Positions 52,379 through 62,500 of a DNA stretch of 64,000 nt are shown here, one piece after another (positions within the stretch are counted from its first letter, which is position 1; each line of letters opens with the position of its first letter). The notes below the pieces were generated by a model, which did not search any database, was not told where the DNA came from, and worked only from the letters and a program-made list of their open reading frames with translations. The DNA lies in contig JBEKDK010000004.1 of the NCBI GenBank assembly GCA_050014395.1, positions 16,407 through 80,406 of the forward strand, given 5' to 3'. The position numbers and the translations under genes are program-made. Source of the DNA: DASPOJ01 sp050014395. Its GTDB lineage: Bacteria > Acidobacteriota > Terriglobia > Acidiferrales > UBA7541.

Positions 52379-53708
52379 TCCCCCAGAAAACCAAATATGG
52401 CTCGTCAGCGGCGACGCGCTGCACGTAAAGCGCGGCCTCGCGCGCGTGGTAATCGCCCCACATGCTCGATTCTCCGCACGGCACCTTGCGCCGCGGCGGC
52501 ACGTAGTCCCACGCGTTCGGGCGATGATACACCGAGTGCAAAATCAATCCTTGGTGCTTCGCATCCGTCGAAACATACGGCTCACCCAGCAGCGTATCCA
52601 GCACCGTCAGTCCCGCCTGCCAATAACGCCGCCCCGCCGCTCCCAGCACATGGCCCAGGCGCAAGAGTCCTTGCGCCGCAATCGTCGCAGCGGAGCTATC
52701 CACCGGCTCAAAATCGTTGAACGGATCGGCGCGTTTCGATTGCCAATCGCCCAAGCGGCGCAAGCCGGGCGCTCCCGTATCCCAGTAAGGAATTCCATCG
52801 GCGGCTGTGGCGCTCTCGATATAGAAATCGCACGTCGCGCGCGCCGCCTCCGTCAGCAGCGGCACAATTTTCTTTCGCCCGATCGCCCGCAGAAATTCGA
52901 TTTGCTCGGCGAAGCCGCACATCGCCCACGCCAGCCCGCGCGTCCACGTGCTGAATGGCGAATAACCCTGCTGCGAGTTCGGCGAACGAAACGCGCCGGT
53001 GCTCACGTCGAAGATCGATTCGTGCGCCACGCGCCCACGCACATCGTACAAATCGCGCGCGCCCCCGTAGTAAACGGAGTATTTCGCCGTCGCCGCCGCG
53101 TGCTCCTCCAGCCGCTCGAGCAGCGAAACTTTCCTGTCGCCGTCCTCCATCAGCACGTGCCCTAGCCTGTGCGCCACCGCCAGCGACCGCAGCGATCGAA
53201 TCGTATCCACGAAAAGCGAGTGCGCCCCGTTGAACGAATAGATGTAGCCGCCGTCCGCGATCTTCGTCCATCGCCGCGCCTGCACCGCGCCGCTCACCTT
53301 CAGCGCCAGCGCGTAAAACTCCCGCTCCCATTTGCTTTCCGGAATGCGTCCTTCGCCCATCAAGCGGTGCAGATTGCCGTACGTGCTGATATTGTTGAAG
53401 CCGTGGTCGTGCACGCCGAAATGGCTCACGTGCGGCGCCATGAATTTCACGGTTTGCGCGCGGCCCAACTCCAAAAATTCCCGTTCGCCCGTGGCGCCGA
53501 ATTGCAGCAGCGCGGACCCAAATTCAAATCCCTGCGTCCATTCCGTCCACCCTCGCTGCGTGTATTTTCCGCGCACCGTAAACACCGGCGAGCCCTTCGC
53601 GCGGTCGATCGTGCCCTCGATCCGCCGAATCTTCCCGGCCGAAAGTTCCCAGACTCGCCGCAACCTCGCCGCGAAATCGCCCGGCCGAATCTTGTAATCG
53701 ATCTTCAT
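52350..53708 (-). CDS. Unsaturated glucuronyl hydrolase-like (GH88/GH105)
   Basis: 452 residues, (alpha/alpha)6 barrel enzyme: 'WTEWTQGFEFGSALLQFGAT', 'HDHGFNNISTYGNLHRLMGE', 'STWTRGLAWAMCGFAEQ', 'EPVDSSAATIAAQGLLRLG', 'YCHR'-type end 'CGESSMWGDYHAREAALYV'. Members remove unsaturated uronic acids left by polysaccharide lyases. No signal peptide, so cytoplasmic. First gene of GH88 - cupin - Gfo/Idh - SDR; divergent from the MDR gene. Confidence 0.85.
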   Translation of the reverse strand: MKIDYKIRPGDFAARLRRVWELSAGKIRRIEGTIDRAKGSPVFTVRGKYTQRGWTEWTQGFEFGSALLQFGATGEREFLELGRAQTVKFMAPHVSHFGVHDHGFNNISTYGNLHRLMGEGRIPESKWEREFYALALKVSGAVQARRWTKIADGGYIYSFNGAHSLFVDTIRSLRSLAVAHRLGHVLMEDGDRKVSLLERLEEHAAATAKYSVYYGGARDLYDVRGRVAHESIFDVSTGAFRSPNSQQGYSPFSTWTRGLAWAMCGFAEQIEFLRAIGRKKIVPLLTEAARATCDFYIESATAADGIPYWDTGAPGLRRLGDWQSKRADPFNDFEPVDSSAATIAAQGLLRLGHVLGAAGRRYWQAGLTVLDTLLGEPYVSTDAKHQGLILHSVYHRPNAWDYVPPRRKVPCGESSMWGDYHAREAALYVQRVAADEPYLVFWGNDDDRRRSR

Positions 53709-53798
53709 CGCGCTAGAATTGCTCCTGCTCCAGTTTCGCGTTCAACAGAATACGCCGAAGCCGATGAAAACCGAAGCGAGCATCGAAAAGAGCGCGGC

Positions 53799-54848
53799 AT
53801 GAAGGCGCTGTACCTTGACGCCCCCGGCGCGTGGTCGCTTCGCGAAATCCCGCCGCCCGAAATGGGGCCCGGCCAAGTCCTGCTGCGCGTGCGTTTCGTG
53901 GGACTCTGTGGCAGCGATCTCGCTACATTTCGCGGCAAGAATGCGCTCGTCGAATTTCCGCGAATCCTCGGCCACGAAATCGCCGCCACCATCGAGCGCG
54001 CCGGCGCCGGCGTCCCCGCCCATCTGCGCCCCGGTACAAACGTCACATTGCTTCCCTACAAGAGCTGCGGCGTGTGCCCCGCCTGCCGCCAGGGCCGCCT
54101 GAATTCTTGCCGCGCGAATCAAACTATGGGCGTGCAGCGCGATGGCGCGCTCGCCGAATGGATCGTCGCACCGTGGGAACAGTTGCGCACGTCGAACACG
54201 CTTTCCCTGCGCGAACTCTGCTTGGTTGAACCGCTCACCGTCGGCTTCCACGCCGTCGCGCGCGGCCGCGTCACGCCGCAAGACACAGTCCTCGTAATTG
54301 GCTGCGGCGTGGTCGGCCTGGGAGCCGTGGCCGGGGCGGCGCATCGCGGCGCCACCGTCATCGCGCTGGATATGGATGAAGGTAAGCTCGCCCTGGCCCG
54401 TCGCGCCGGCGCTGCGCACACAATTCGCGGCGAGAAGCATGAGGGCGCAGCCGGCTCGTCCGTGCGCGACCAAATCCTGGCGCTCACTTCCGGCGATGGC
54501 CCCGCTGTGGTGATCGAAGCCGTTGGCACGCCCGAAACATTCCGCATGGCCGCGGAGGTCGCCTCTTTCGCCGGCCGCGTCGTTTATATCGGCTACGCGA
54601 AGGAGCCCGTCAGCTACGAGACGCGCTGGTTCGTCCTGAAAGAACTCGACATCCTCGGCTCGCGCAATGCCACGCCGGAAGATTTTGAGGCCGTCATCAC
54701 CATGCTCGAGCGCCGCGAGTTCCCCGTCGACGAAACGATCGGCTCCGTCGTTCCATTTGAAAAAGTTGGCGAAGCGCTGCGCGCGTGGGAGCGGAATCCC
54801 TTCGCCTACCGCAAAATTCTGGTCGAAGTCAGCCCCGCCACGAACTGA
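53799..54848 (+). CDS. Zinc-dependent medium-chain dehydrogenase
   Basis: 349 residues. Catalytic zinc residues in 'GLCGSD' and 'LGHEIAA', structural zinc cysteines 'CGVCPACRQGRLNSC', NAD fold 'VLVIGCGVVGLGAVAGA'. Resembles sorbitol/threonine/galactonate-type dehydrogenases; with the divergent uronate-like genes, a hexonate or sugar-alcohol substrate is likely. ATG 53799. Confidence 0.88.
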   Translation: MKALYLDAPGAWSLREIPPPEMGPGQVLLRVRFVGLCGSDLATFRGKNALVEFPRILGHEIAATIERAGAGVPAHLRPGTNVTLLPYKSCGVCPACRQGRLNSCRANQTMGVQRDGALAEWIVAPWEQLRTSNTLSLRELCLVEPLTVGFHAVARGRVTPQDTVLVIGCGVVGLGAVAGAAHRGATVIALDMDEGKLALARRAGAAHTIRGEKHEGAAGSSVRDQILALTSGDGPAVVIEAVGTPETFRMAAEVASFAGRVVYIGYAKEPVSYETRWFVLKELDILGSRNATPEDFEAVITMLERREFPVDETIGSVVPFEKVGEALRAWERNPFAYRKILVEVSPATN

Positions 54849-54921
54849 ACGCGAGCGAGCGCAGGTATTCCTTCGCCAGCGAGTCCTCGCCGAAATTTTC
54901 AATCGGCAGATTTTCTGCGGA

Positions 54922-55287
54922 TTATTGCAATTTGCGGTGCGGCTTGCGTATATCGTCGTACACCAGGATCGAAGCCACCACCAAAATCCAAATGGGGAAG
55001 ATGCCCATCCCAGGAATCGCCTCTGTGATCAAACCCGGCAGAATCGCCCACCGCTTCCCAAGAATCACAAACAGCAGCGCCGCCGTCGCCAAATCCACAA
55101 CCCATTGAATCGGCGGCACGATCGTGACGAAAAGCGAAATCGCGTCCGAAATCGCCGCCACGCCAAACGCCAGCGCCCAGCGCTTCCATGACGTGCGCTT
55201 GGCGACCAGCAGTCCTTGCTCGGCAACCGTCGCCGCCATATCGCTGGCCGAAACCACCAGCGCCTGATTCGTTTCTTCGTTCGCCAT
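54922..55287 (-). CDS. Small integral membrane protein
   Basis: 121 residues with three hydrophobic segments ('WALAFGVAAISDAISLFVTI', 'WVVDLATAALLFVILG', 'PGMGIFPIWILVVASILV'). ATG 55287 chosen; an upstream start at 55323 is possible. No family recognised; isolated gene between divergent/convergent neighbours. Confidence 0.65.
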   Translation of the reverse strand: MANEETNQALVVSASDMAATVAEQGLLVAKRTSWKRWALAFGVAAISDAISLFVTIVPPIQWVVDLATAALLFVILGKRWAILPGLITEAIPGMGIFPIWILVVASILVYDDIRKPHRKLQ

Positions 55288-55411
55288 AAATTCAATGGTG
55301 CCATCTTCGGCGATTGCCCGCAAGCCCCGTGCCGACGGTCCCCGTGCGCGGCTGGGCGTGTTACGATGGGGCCGCTCGCCGACTCTTGTGAATCCATTTA
55401 GGGGGCTTTCG

Positions 55412-57025
55412 ATGAAAAAGGCGATCCGCTACGGGCTCGTCGCCCTCGGCATTCTGATTCTTCTTGCTCTCGTTCTCCCGCTTTTCGTCAGCGTCAATAG
55501 TTTCCGTCCTACGATCGAGCAGAAACTCTCCGCCGCGCTTGGCCGCCAAGTCCAGGTCGGCAATCTCGGACTCTCGGTCATATCCGGTTCGGTTTCCGCC
55601 GACAATCTTGCCGTCGCCGACGATCCGGCGTTCAGCTCAACATCATTCCTCACCGCGAAGTCGCTGAAGATCGGCGTCGAGCTGATGCCCCTGATTTTTT
55701 CGCGCACGCTGCATATCACCAGCCTGACGATCGAGTCCCCGCAAGTGACCCTGTTGCACAATCCCGCGGGCCGCTGGAATTTTTCGTCGCTGGGCGGCCC
55801 CAGCTCCGCCACATCGACGTCATCCTCCGGCAGCGAGGCCTCATCACTCGTCGTGGAAAAACTCGACCTAAAAACCGGCCAACTCACCGTCGGCTCGACG
55901 ACTTCCTCCAAGCGCAGCGTCTACAGCGCCGTCGATCTCGAAATCAGCAATCTTTCTGCATCGTCGCAATTCCCGATCACGCTGAAAGCCAGCCTGCCGG
56001 GCGGCGGCAGCCTTACGGTCACCGGCCAAGCCGGCCCGCTCGATTCCGCCGACGCCGCGCTCACGCCGCTCAACGCCAAGCTTGAAATTGACAGCCTCAA
56101 TCTGGTCTCCACCGGCTTCCTCGATCCGAACGCCGGCGTCAGCGGCATCGCCAATATGAATTGCACAATCCAATCCACCGCCGGCAGCGCCGAAGCGCAA
56201 GGCTCGATCGATCTTTCCAAGCTGCAAGTGGTAAAGGGCGGCGCGCCAGCCACCACGCCCATCGGCATCAGCTTCGATTCCACCTATGACGTGCAGCACA
56301 ACACCGGCGTCATCAAGCAAGGCAGCGTCACAATCGGCAAAGCCGTCGCGCATCTGAGCGGCGCCTACGATTTCAGCGGCGATACTCCGGCAATCAACGT
56401 GAAGATTTCCGGCCAAGACATGCCCGTGCAAAATCTGGAATCCGCGCTCCCCGCCGTCGGCGTGATTCTGCCCAAGGGCGCCACGCTCGAATCCGGCACG
56501 CTCACGGCGAATCTCAGCACCTCCGGCCCCACCAGCGCGCTGATCACCACCGGCAATATCGCGCTCGCGAACGCCAAGCTCGCCGGATTCAACCTCGGCT
56601 CGCAGCTGGCGGCCGTCTCGGCGTTTTCCGGAATCGCGAAAGCCGCTGACACCACGATCGAAAGGTTGACCGCCGGCGTGCGCATCACAGTCGACGGCAC
56701 CACGCTCAGTCAACTCGACGTGGTCGTCAATGGAATCGGCGAACTCACCGGCGGTGGAACCATCGCCGCCAACAACGATCTCGATTTCAAAATGAAGGCG
56801 TCGCTCAGCGTGGGCGGCTCGATCGGCCAAGCCCTGGGCGGCTTGACCGGCAACAAAAACATGAAGCTCGGAATTCCGTTCAAGATTGGCGGAACGACGT
56901 CCAGCCCGACGTTCGCCCCGGATCTCAGCGGCGCATCGTCCGCCACCAAAGGCATCACGAGCCCCGCCAGCGGCGCGGCCAGCGCCGTAGGCGGCCTGTT
57001 CGGCAAGAAGAAAAAGGGAAATTAG
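55412..57025 (+). CDS. AsmA-family protein
   Basis: 537 residues. One N-terminal TM anchor ('YGLVALGILILLALVLPLFV') followed by AsmA/DUF748 beta-rich repeats ('IEQKLSAALGRQVQVGNLGL', 'LTIESPQVTLLHNPAGRWNF', C-terminal 'GGSIGQALGGLTGNKNMKLG'). AsmA-like proteins bridge inner and outer membrane and are linked to lipid transport. Starts ATG 55412. Confidence 0.85.
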   Translation: MKKAIRYGLVALGILILLALVLPLFVSVNSFRPTIEQKLSAALGRQVQVGNLGLSVISGSVSADNLAVADDPAFSSTSFLTAKSLKIGVELMPLIFSRTLHITSLTIESPQVTLLHNPAGRWNFSSLGGPSSATSTSSSGSEASSLVVEKLDLKTGQLTVGSTTSSKRSVYSAVDLEISNLSASSQFPITLKASLPGGGSLTVTGQAGPLDSADAALTPLNAKLEIDSLNLVSTGFLDPNAGVSGIANMNCTIQSTAGSAEAQGSIDLSKLQVVKGGAPATTPIGISFDSTYDVQHNTGVIKQGSVTIGKAVAHLSGAYDFSGDTPAINVKISGQDMPVQNLESALPAVGVILPKGATLESGTLTANLSTSGPTSALITTGNIALANAKLAGFNLGSQLAAVSAFSGIAKAADTTIERLTAGVRITVDGTTLSQLDVVVNGIGELTGGGTIAANNDLDFKMKASLSVGGSIGQALGGLTGNKNMKLGIPFKIGGTTSSPTFAPDLSGASSATKGITSPASGAASAVGGLFGKKKKGN

Positions 57026-57032
57026 TTTCGCG

Positions 57033-57851
57033 TCAGAAGAGCAGCACAGCAAGGCGATAGCTGCTGAATCCATCGGCCCGCACGTCCGAGCACGCGCCAA
57101 CCGCCGCTTGCCGGTAACGCCCGCTCGCAATCGTGCGGTTCAACGCATCGGGCAAATTGTTCAGCGAATCCGTGTCGAATCGAATTAGGTAATATGCCCG
57201 CATGTCTGCGTTCCATTCGTGGCCTGAGGCGCAAGCTCGCCGCGCCTCGCCGTGATCGTCCAGCAATTGAATTCCGCGCTCTCTGACGAGCGTGCCGAGC
57301 TGCTCTTCCTGCTGCTCGATCGTCAAGTCAGCCACGGCGCGCGAAAAATCCTGTACCGCAAATAGTTCCCCGCCCCGCGCCACCACCGCGATGCCGATCG
57401 AGTTCAAATTCGGATCCAGCAGATTCGCGCGGTGCGGCGGCGAGTTCATCCATTCCTGATGCAGTTCAGAAGACGTCGCGGCGAATGCCACATTTTCCGC
57501 CAGTGCGGTGAAGCGCGCTCCGGCCTGCGCCGCGCGCAGCGCCAGATCCGCTTCGCCGGGAAATTGATGGGAAAGCGCGTTGCGCTCGGCCATCTGTTCG
57601 GCGTGTTGCCGCGCGGACGAAGCCAGCGACATATCCCAGCCAAGCTCCGGCACGCCGCGCATCGCGCGCTCGCGATTCACGGAATCGAATAGAAATCGCT
57701 CTGGACTCGATTCCAGCGGCGCAGCCGCGGCCGCGGCGTTCGGGCCCGGCGCGCGCGTATCCACACCCGCGCTGGCCACCGGAGGCGCAGCATTCGCCGC
57801 CAGCGAAAACGCCAGGATGAGGATCGCCAAACCCGCAAAGTGCGCGCGCAT
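57033..57851 (-). CDS. CAP/SCP domain exported protein
   Basis: 272 residues. Signal peptide 'AHFAGLAILILAFSLAANAA', CAP domain about 50-190 with 'SVNRERAMRGVPELGWD', 'ALSHQFPG', 'AENVAFA', 'EWMNSPPHRANLLDPNLNSI'. The four CAP residues (H, E, E, H) appear present. Extracellular role unknown. Convergent with the AsmA gene (8 nt). Confidence 0.85.
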   Translation of the reverse strand: MRAHFAGLAILILAFSLAANAAPPVASAGVDTRAPGPNAAAAAAPLESSPERFLFDSVNRERAMRGVPELGWDMSLASSARQHAEQMAERNALSHQFPGEADLALRAAQAGARFTALAENVAFAATSSELHQEWMNSPPHRANLLDPNLNSIGIAVVARGGELFAVQDFSRAVADLTIEQQEEQLGTLVRERGIQLLDDHGEARRACASGHEWNADMRAYYLIRFDTDSLNNLPDALNRTIASGRYRQAAVGACSDVRADGFSSYRLAVLLF

Positions 57852-57957
57852 CACGCCATTTCTCCTATTACGAGTTATGCGCGATTGACCCACGAATTCG
57901 CCTGTCCCTGCCTCAAATGTGTCCAACTTGCTCACACCCCGTAGTACACTGCGCGCC

Positions 57958-59442
57958 ATGACCAGACCTAGCTCGGGACTGCCGACCAGGCGCGAAGCCT
58001 TGCTCCTCGCAGCCAAACTCACCGCGGGCGCCGCAATAATCGCCCCGCTGAAAGCGGCGCCCCTGCTCGCCTCGCTCACCCGCGCCTCGCAAACGCAAAC
58101 ACGCGCCGCCGCGAAGCGCGTATTCGACGTACACGCTTACGGCGCAATCGGCGACGGCTCCACGCTCGATACCTCCGCGATTCAAAGCGCCATCGACGCC
58201 GCGGCAGCGGCCGCGAGCGCATCGAGCGGTGCATCGAGCCCCGCGCAAGTGCTCCTGCGCGGCGGCCATCGCTACCTTGTCGGCTCCCTCACGCTACGCA
58301 GCGCCATCGACTTCCACTTCGCCGACGACGCCGAGCTGCGCATCAGCACACGCCGCGCGGACTACTCCACCGACGCCGTCCTCACGGCCCAGCAAGCCAA
58401 AGGCCTGCGCATCTCCGGCACCGGCCGCATCAATGGCCGCGGCCTCGAGTTCATGAGTGGCTTCGACCAAGCCAACGAATGGTATTTGCCTACGGGTTGG
58501 CGCCCCAGGATTTTCCAGCTCTTCGGCTGCACCGATCTTGAAGTGCGCGATATCACTCTTGCCGCCGCGCCCGCTTGGGGACTGCATCTTGTCGGCTGCG
58601 ATGGCGTCTTGGTGGAAAACTTCAAGGTGCGCAACGATCTCGCCATCCCCAATTGCGATGGCATCGATCCCGATCATTGCCGCAACCTCGAAATCCGCGG
58701 ATGCGATCTGCTCTGTGGCGACGACGCGATCGCCATCAAGAACAGCAGACAGTACGCCTCCTACGGCCCATCCACAAACATCCGCATCTCCGATTGCAAG
58801 ATGACCACGCAGGACGCCGGCGTGAAAATCGGCACCGAAACTTTCTCGGACATTTCCGGCATTCGCGTCACGCGTTGCCAGATCGTGCAATCCAGCCGCG
58901 CCCTGGGAATTCAGCTCCGCGATTCCGGCAGCGTCAGCGACGTCGAGTTCAGCGACATCCAATTGGTCTCGCGCTATTTCTCCGACCCGTGGTGGGGCCG
59001 CGGCGAAGCCATTTCGCTCACTGCCATTCCGCGCGCGCCCGGCGCGCCCATCGGCACGCTCAGCGGCGTGCGCTTCCGCAACATCTCCGGGCGCGCCGAA
59101 AATAGCGTACGCATCGAAGGCAGCGCCGCGAGCCGCATTGCGGACGTGTCGATGAAGAATGTCGCCGTCACCCTCGATCGCTGGACCAAATATCCCGGCG
59201 GCGTCTTCGACGATCGCCCAACTTCCGCGCAGCCGGATATCGAAAAGCACTCGACTCCCGGCTTCAGCATTCGCCACGCCGATCAAGTGCGCCTCGAGCA
59301 ATGCAGCGTCGCGTGGGGACAAAACTGTCCGGACTATTTCTCCCACGCGCTGGAAGCCGAAGACGCGCACAATCTCGCGCTCTCCGGCTTCACCGGCCAC
59401 GCCGCGCATCCCGCGCGCGATTCCGATTCTTCGATTCTGTAA
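57958..59442 (+). CDS. Polygalacturonase-type glycoside hydrolase (GH28)
   Basis: 494 residues. Tat-like leader 'TRREALLLAAKLTAGAAIIA', pectate-lyase-superfamily start 'FDVHAYGAIGDGSTLDTSAI', then GH28 catalytic motifs 'NCDGIDPDHC' (NxD), 'GDDAIAIK' (DD) and 'VKIGTE'; the usual G-H-G is not evident and should be inspected. Right-handed beta-helix acting on homo- or rhamnogalacturonan. ATG 57958 gives the leader; GTG 57919 is upstream. Confidence 0.85.
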   Translation: MTRPSSGLPTRREALLLAAKLTAGAAIIAPLKAAPLLASLTRASQTQTRAAAKRVFDVHAYGAIGDGSTLDTSAIQSAIDAAAAAASASSGASSPAQVLLRGGHRYLVGSLTLRSAIDFHFADDAELRISTRRADYSTDAVLTAQQAKGLRISGTGRINGRGLEFMSGFDQANEWYLPTGWRPRIFQLFGCTDLEVRDITLAAAPAWGLHLVGCDGVLVENFKVRNDLAIPNCDGIDPDHCRNLEIRGCDLLCGDDAIAIKNSRQYASYGPSTNIRISDCKMTTQDAGVKIGTETFSDISGIRVTRCQIVQSSRALGIQLRDSGSVSDVEFSDIQLVSRYFSDPWWGRGEAISLTAIPRAPGAPIGTLSGVRFRNISGRAENSVRIEGSAASRIADVSMKNVAVTLDRWTKYPGGVFDDRPTSAQPDIEKHSTPGFSIRHADQVRLEQCSVAWGQNCPDYFSHALEAEDAHNLALSGFTGHAAHPARDSDSSIL

Positions 59443-59463
59443 TTCGCTGCTGAATCGCCAGCG

Positions 59464-60681
59464 TCAATGCGGCATGAATCCGAACAACCGCGCCGGCGCT
59501 AAGGGAAGAAAGCGCACGGCAAACGGATACGGCACAGATACGGGGGGTTGATGCTGCGTCAAGCGCCCGGTCGCGGCATCGATCGCAAACACCACAACGT
59601 TTTCGCTATCGTGATTGGCCACAATCAGCCATCGCCCCGTGGGATCGAACTCAAAATTGCGCGGAAATTTCCCTTGCGTTGAAATCTGTTGCACCTGCGT
59701 CAGCTCGCCCGTCGCCGCGTCCACGGAAAAAACGGCCAGGGTGTTCGCGCCGCGATTGGACGCATAAAGAAATCGTCCGCTGGGATCCAATCGCACCTCA
59801 GCCGCCGTGCTGGGAGCGGAGTAACCGTCAGGCAGCGTCGAAACTTTTTGCAGCTCCGTGAGCGTCCCACGCGTCGCGTCCCACGAGAGCACCGTCACCG
59901 TGTTGGCCATTTCGCTCAGCAGATACGCGAAATGCCCGTTGCCGCTGAACACCATGTGCCGCGGTCCCGACACCGGCTCCAATTGTGTGAATGGCGGACC
60001 GTTCGGCGTCAGCGTGCCCAGCGCCGCGTCAAATCGATAGATGTGCACCTGATCGAGCCCCAGATCGGGCACCAGCACAAATTGATTCGTCGGGTCCACG
60101 TGAATCGAGTGCGGATGCGGTTGCGATTGGCGCACCGCGTCCGCGCCATGCCCGGTGTACTTCACGTAGGCCGTGCGCTCGCCGATGCTGCCGTCCGGCT
60201 CGATGGCAAACGCCGCCACGCTCGCGCCCGTGTAGTTCGCCACGAACAGCGTGTGCCCCGTGGCATCCAGACTGACGTATGCCGGATTGGCGCTTACGCT
60301 CGAAACCTGGTTTAACAATGAAAGTTTCGCCGTCGCCGGATCCACGGAATAGGCACTCACCGCCCCCGCCGCCTCGCCGCGAAACGTGTTCACCGAATTC
60401 GTCGTATACAGATGCCGCCCGGTGGAATCGAACACAAAATATCCCGGCGACGCGCTCTCCAGCAGAAATTCCGGCCTGCTCAGAATCCCAGTCCGCGAAT
60501 CGAATCGCGCCACCGAAATCCCATGCCCCGCCGTGTCCACATGCGTCCCAAAAAACACCCACGAATCCTGCGCTCGCCCCACCCCGCACGCCACGCAAAT
60601 CCCCAGCAGCATCACCGCGAGCCGCGCCCCCGCCCGCCTCGCCAATTCATTCCTCGTCCCTGGCTTAACGCCGGCTATCAT
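59464..60681 (-). CDS. Lactonase family beta-propeller protein
   Basis: 405 residues, signal peptide ending near 'GVGRAQ', seven propeller blades of the 6-phosphogluconolactonase/YbhE type: 'FVFDSTGRHLYTTNSVNT', 'YVSLDATGHTLFVANYTGA', 'QSQPHPHSIHVDPTNQFVLV', 'SGPRHMVFSGNGHFAYLLSE'. Exported, so it acts on sugar lactones outside the cytoplasm, matching the PQQ-type sugar dehydrogenase in the window. Confidence 0.85.
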   Translation of the reverse strand: MIAGVKPGTRNELARRAGARLAVMLLGICVACGVGRAQDSWVFFGTHVDTAGHGISVARFDSRTGILSRPEFLLESASPGYFVFDSTGRHLYTTNSVNTFRGEAAGAVSAYSVDPATAKLSLLNQVSSVSANPAYVSLDATGHTLFVANYTGASVAAFAIEPDGSIGERTAYVKYTGHGADAVRQSQPHPHSIHVDPTNQFVLVPDLGLDQVHIYRFDAALGTLTPNGPPFTQLEPVSGPRHMVFSGNGHFAYLLSEMANTVTVLSWDATRGTLTELQKVSTLPDGYSAPSTAAEVRLDPSGRFLYASNRGANTLAVFSVDAATGELTQVQQISTQGKFPRNFEFDPTGRWLIVANHDSENVVVFAIDAATGRLTQHQPPVSVPYPFAVRFLPLAPARLFGFMPH

Positions 60682-60766
60682 CGCTCACACCTCATTCCCA
60701 CTCGTTCCGCCGCAACGTAGTGGACGCCCTACGAATTGTCAAGCGCCCGACTGTGGCAGATGATCT

Positions 60767-60796
60767 TTGAGCTTAGGGCCGGGACTCACATATAAT
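60767..60796 (+). promoter_or_regulatory. Promoter of the GH43 gene
   Basis: TTGAGC (60767-60772), 18-nt spacer, perfect TATAAT (60791-60796), 41 nt before ATG 60838. Confidence 0.7.
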
Positions 60797-60837
60797 GCGG
60801 CGCATTCGGCCAACGATCAGTCGGCGCTGGAAATCTT

Positions 60838-62445
60838 ATGAAACCAATCTCCCGGCGGGATGCTATGAAAGCGGCTTTCTTCGGTGCTCTTTCCACGCAA
60901 ATCGTCGATGAGTCGGTACCGGCGATCGCCGGGTCGCGCGCAGACTCGGGCCCGAAACCAGCCGCCGGCATCGAAGGCCAGCGCAGGGCTGATCTCGGTA
61001 ATGGGACATACCTCAATCCGATCGTCGCCGGCGACCACCCGGATCCGACCGTGCTGAAGGACGGGGACGACTATTACATGACGTTCTCGTCCTCTTTTTC
61101 CTATCCCGGCGTCATCATCTGGCACTCGCGCGATCTCGTAAACTGGGCGCCTATCGGTCCCGCGCTAACGCAGCCCATCGGCACGGTCTGGGCAATGGAC
61201 CTGATCAAGCACCAGGGGCGCTACTTTATCTACATCCCGGCAGCTCCGAACGGTCAGCAAACGATCTTTGTCATACACGCCGATAATATCCGCGGCCCGT
61301 GGAGCGACCCAATTGACCTGAAGGTTCCCGGTTGCATCGATCCAGGACATGCCATCGGTGAGGACGGCAAGCGCTATCTGTTTTTTAATGGCGTTCGCAG
61401 AATCGTACTGACCGATGATGGCTTAGCGACGGCCGGTGCATTGGAACACGTCTACGATCCGTGGCGCTACCCGGACGACTGGGTGGTTGAAATGTTCGCG
61501 CCCGAAGGCCCGAAGGTCTTCCACCGTGGGGATTGGTTCTATCTGCTTGCCGCAGTGGGCGGCACCTCCGGTCCGCCGACAAGCCACATGGTCACCGCCG
61601 CTCGCTCGCACTCCATCCATGGCCCCTGGCAGAACTGCCCGCACAATCCGATCGTCCATACCAAAAACGCTGAAGAACCGTGGTGGTCGCGCGGCCATGC
61701 CACTGTGGTCGAGGGCCCAGGCGGCGATTGGTGGATGATCTATCATGGTTACGAAAACGGTTTTCGCACGCTCGGCAGGCAAACCCTCCTGGACCCCATC
61801 GAATGGACGAGTGACGGCTGGTTCGTCGCTAAAGGGGGGACGCTGTCAGAGCCACTTGCCAAGCCCAACAAAGGGCTGCCGGGCCCGTCGGGCTTTGCCC
61901 TGTCGGACGATTTTTCGACGAATAGGTTCGGCGTCCAATGGAGCTTCTTTAATCCCCGCGAGGAGGAGATGAAACGCGCGCGTTACGAAGCCCGCGCCTT
62001 GGCGATTTCGGGAAAGGGCACGAACCTGGCCGACTGTTCTCCGCTCACCTTCCTCGTGGGCGACCGAAGCTACGAGGCAGAGATCACTTTGGACATTAGC
62101 GACGGCGCCCAAGCCGGAATATGCTTGTTTTACAGCGAGCGCATGTTCTGCGGCATTGGTTTCAGCAACACACAGATGTTCACCTATATCTATGGCCAGG
62201 AGCAAAGTTGGATGCGCCAAGACATGGCGGCCCAAACGGTGCGCTTGCGTGTGACCAACCACGCCAACATCGTGACGTTTTACTACCAAAGGAACGGCGA
62301 AGCATGGATCAAGCACCCGTGGCAAATGGAAGTGTCCGGCTATCATCACAATGTACTCGGCGGATTCCTCAGTCTCAAATTTGGCGTTTATTGCACTGGA
62401 ACCGGGGAAGCGAAGCTACGCGATTTTGTTTATAGGGCGACATAG
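60838..62445 (+). CDS. Glycoside hydrolase family 43 (arabinofuranosidase/xylosidase type)
   Basis: 535 residues. Five-bladed GH43 propeller: 'YLNPIVAGDHPDPTVLKDGD' (catalytic D), 'FSSSFSYPGVIIWHSRDLVN', 'IGTVWAMDLIKHQGRYFIYI', 'CIDPGHAIGEDGKRYLFF' (D), 'VEMFAPEGPKVFHRGDWFYL' (E); C-terminal jelly-roll module about 350-535. Start ATG 60838; a Tat-like 'ISRRDAMKAAFFGALS' sits at the N-terminus. Confidence 0.88.
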   Translation: MKPISRRDAMKAAFFGALSTQIVDESVPAIAGSRADSGPKPAAGIEGQRRADLGNGTYLNPIVAGDHPDPTVLKDGDDYYMTFSSSFSYPGVIIWHSRDLVNWAPIGPALTQPIGTVWAMDLIKHQGRYFIYIPAAPNGQQTIFVIHADNIRGPWSDPIDLKVPGCIDPGHAIGEDGKRYLFFNGVRRIVLTDDGLATAGALEHVYDPWRYPDDWVVEMFAPEGPKVFHRGDWFYLLAAVGGTSGPPTSHMVTAARSHSIHGPWQNCPHNPIVHTKNAEEPWWSRGHATVVEGPGGDWWMIYHGYENGFRTLGRQTLLDPIEWTSDGWFVAKGGTLSEPLAKPNKGLPGPSGFALSDDFSTNRFGVQWSFFNPREEEMKRARYEARALAISGKGTNLADCSPLTFLVGDRSYEAEITLDISDGAQAGICLFYSERMFCGIGFSNTQMFTYIYGQEQSWMRQDMAAQTVRLRVTNHANIVTFYYQRNGEAWIKHPWQMEVSGYHHNVLGGFLSLKFGVYCTGTGEAKLRDFVYRAT

Positions 62446-62500
62446 CGGCAACCGGCAGTTACTGGACGCGGCTGACGTTGACCGTGGGGTTTGGCGAGCG

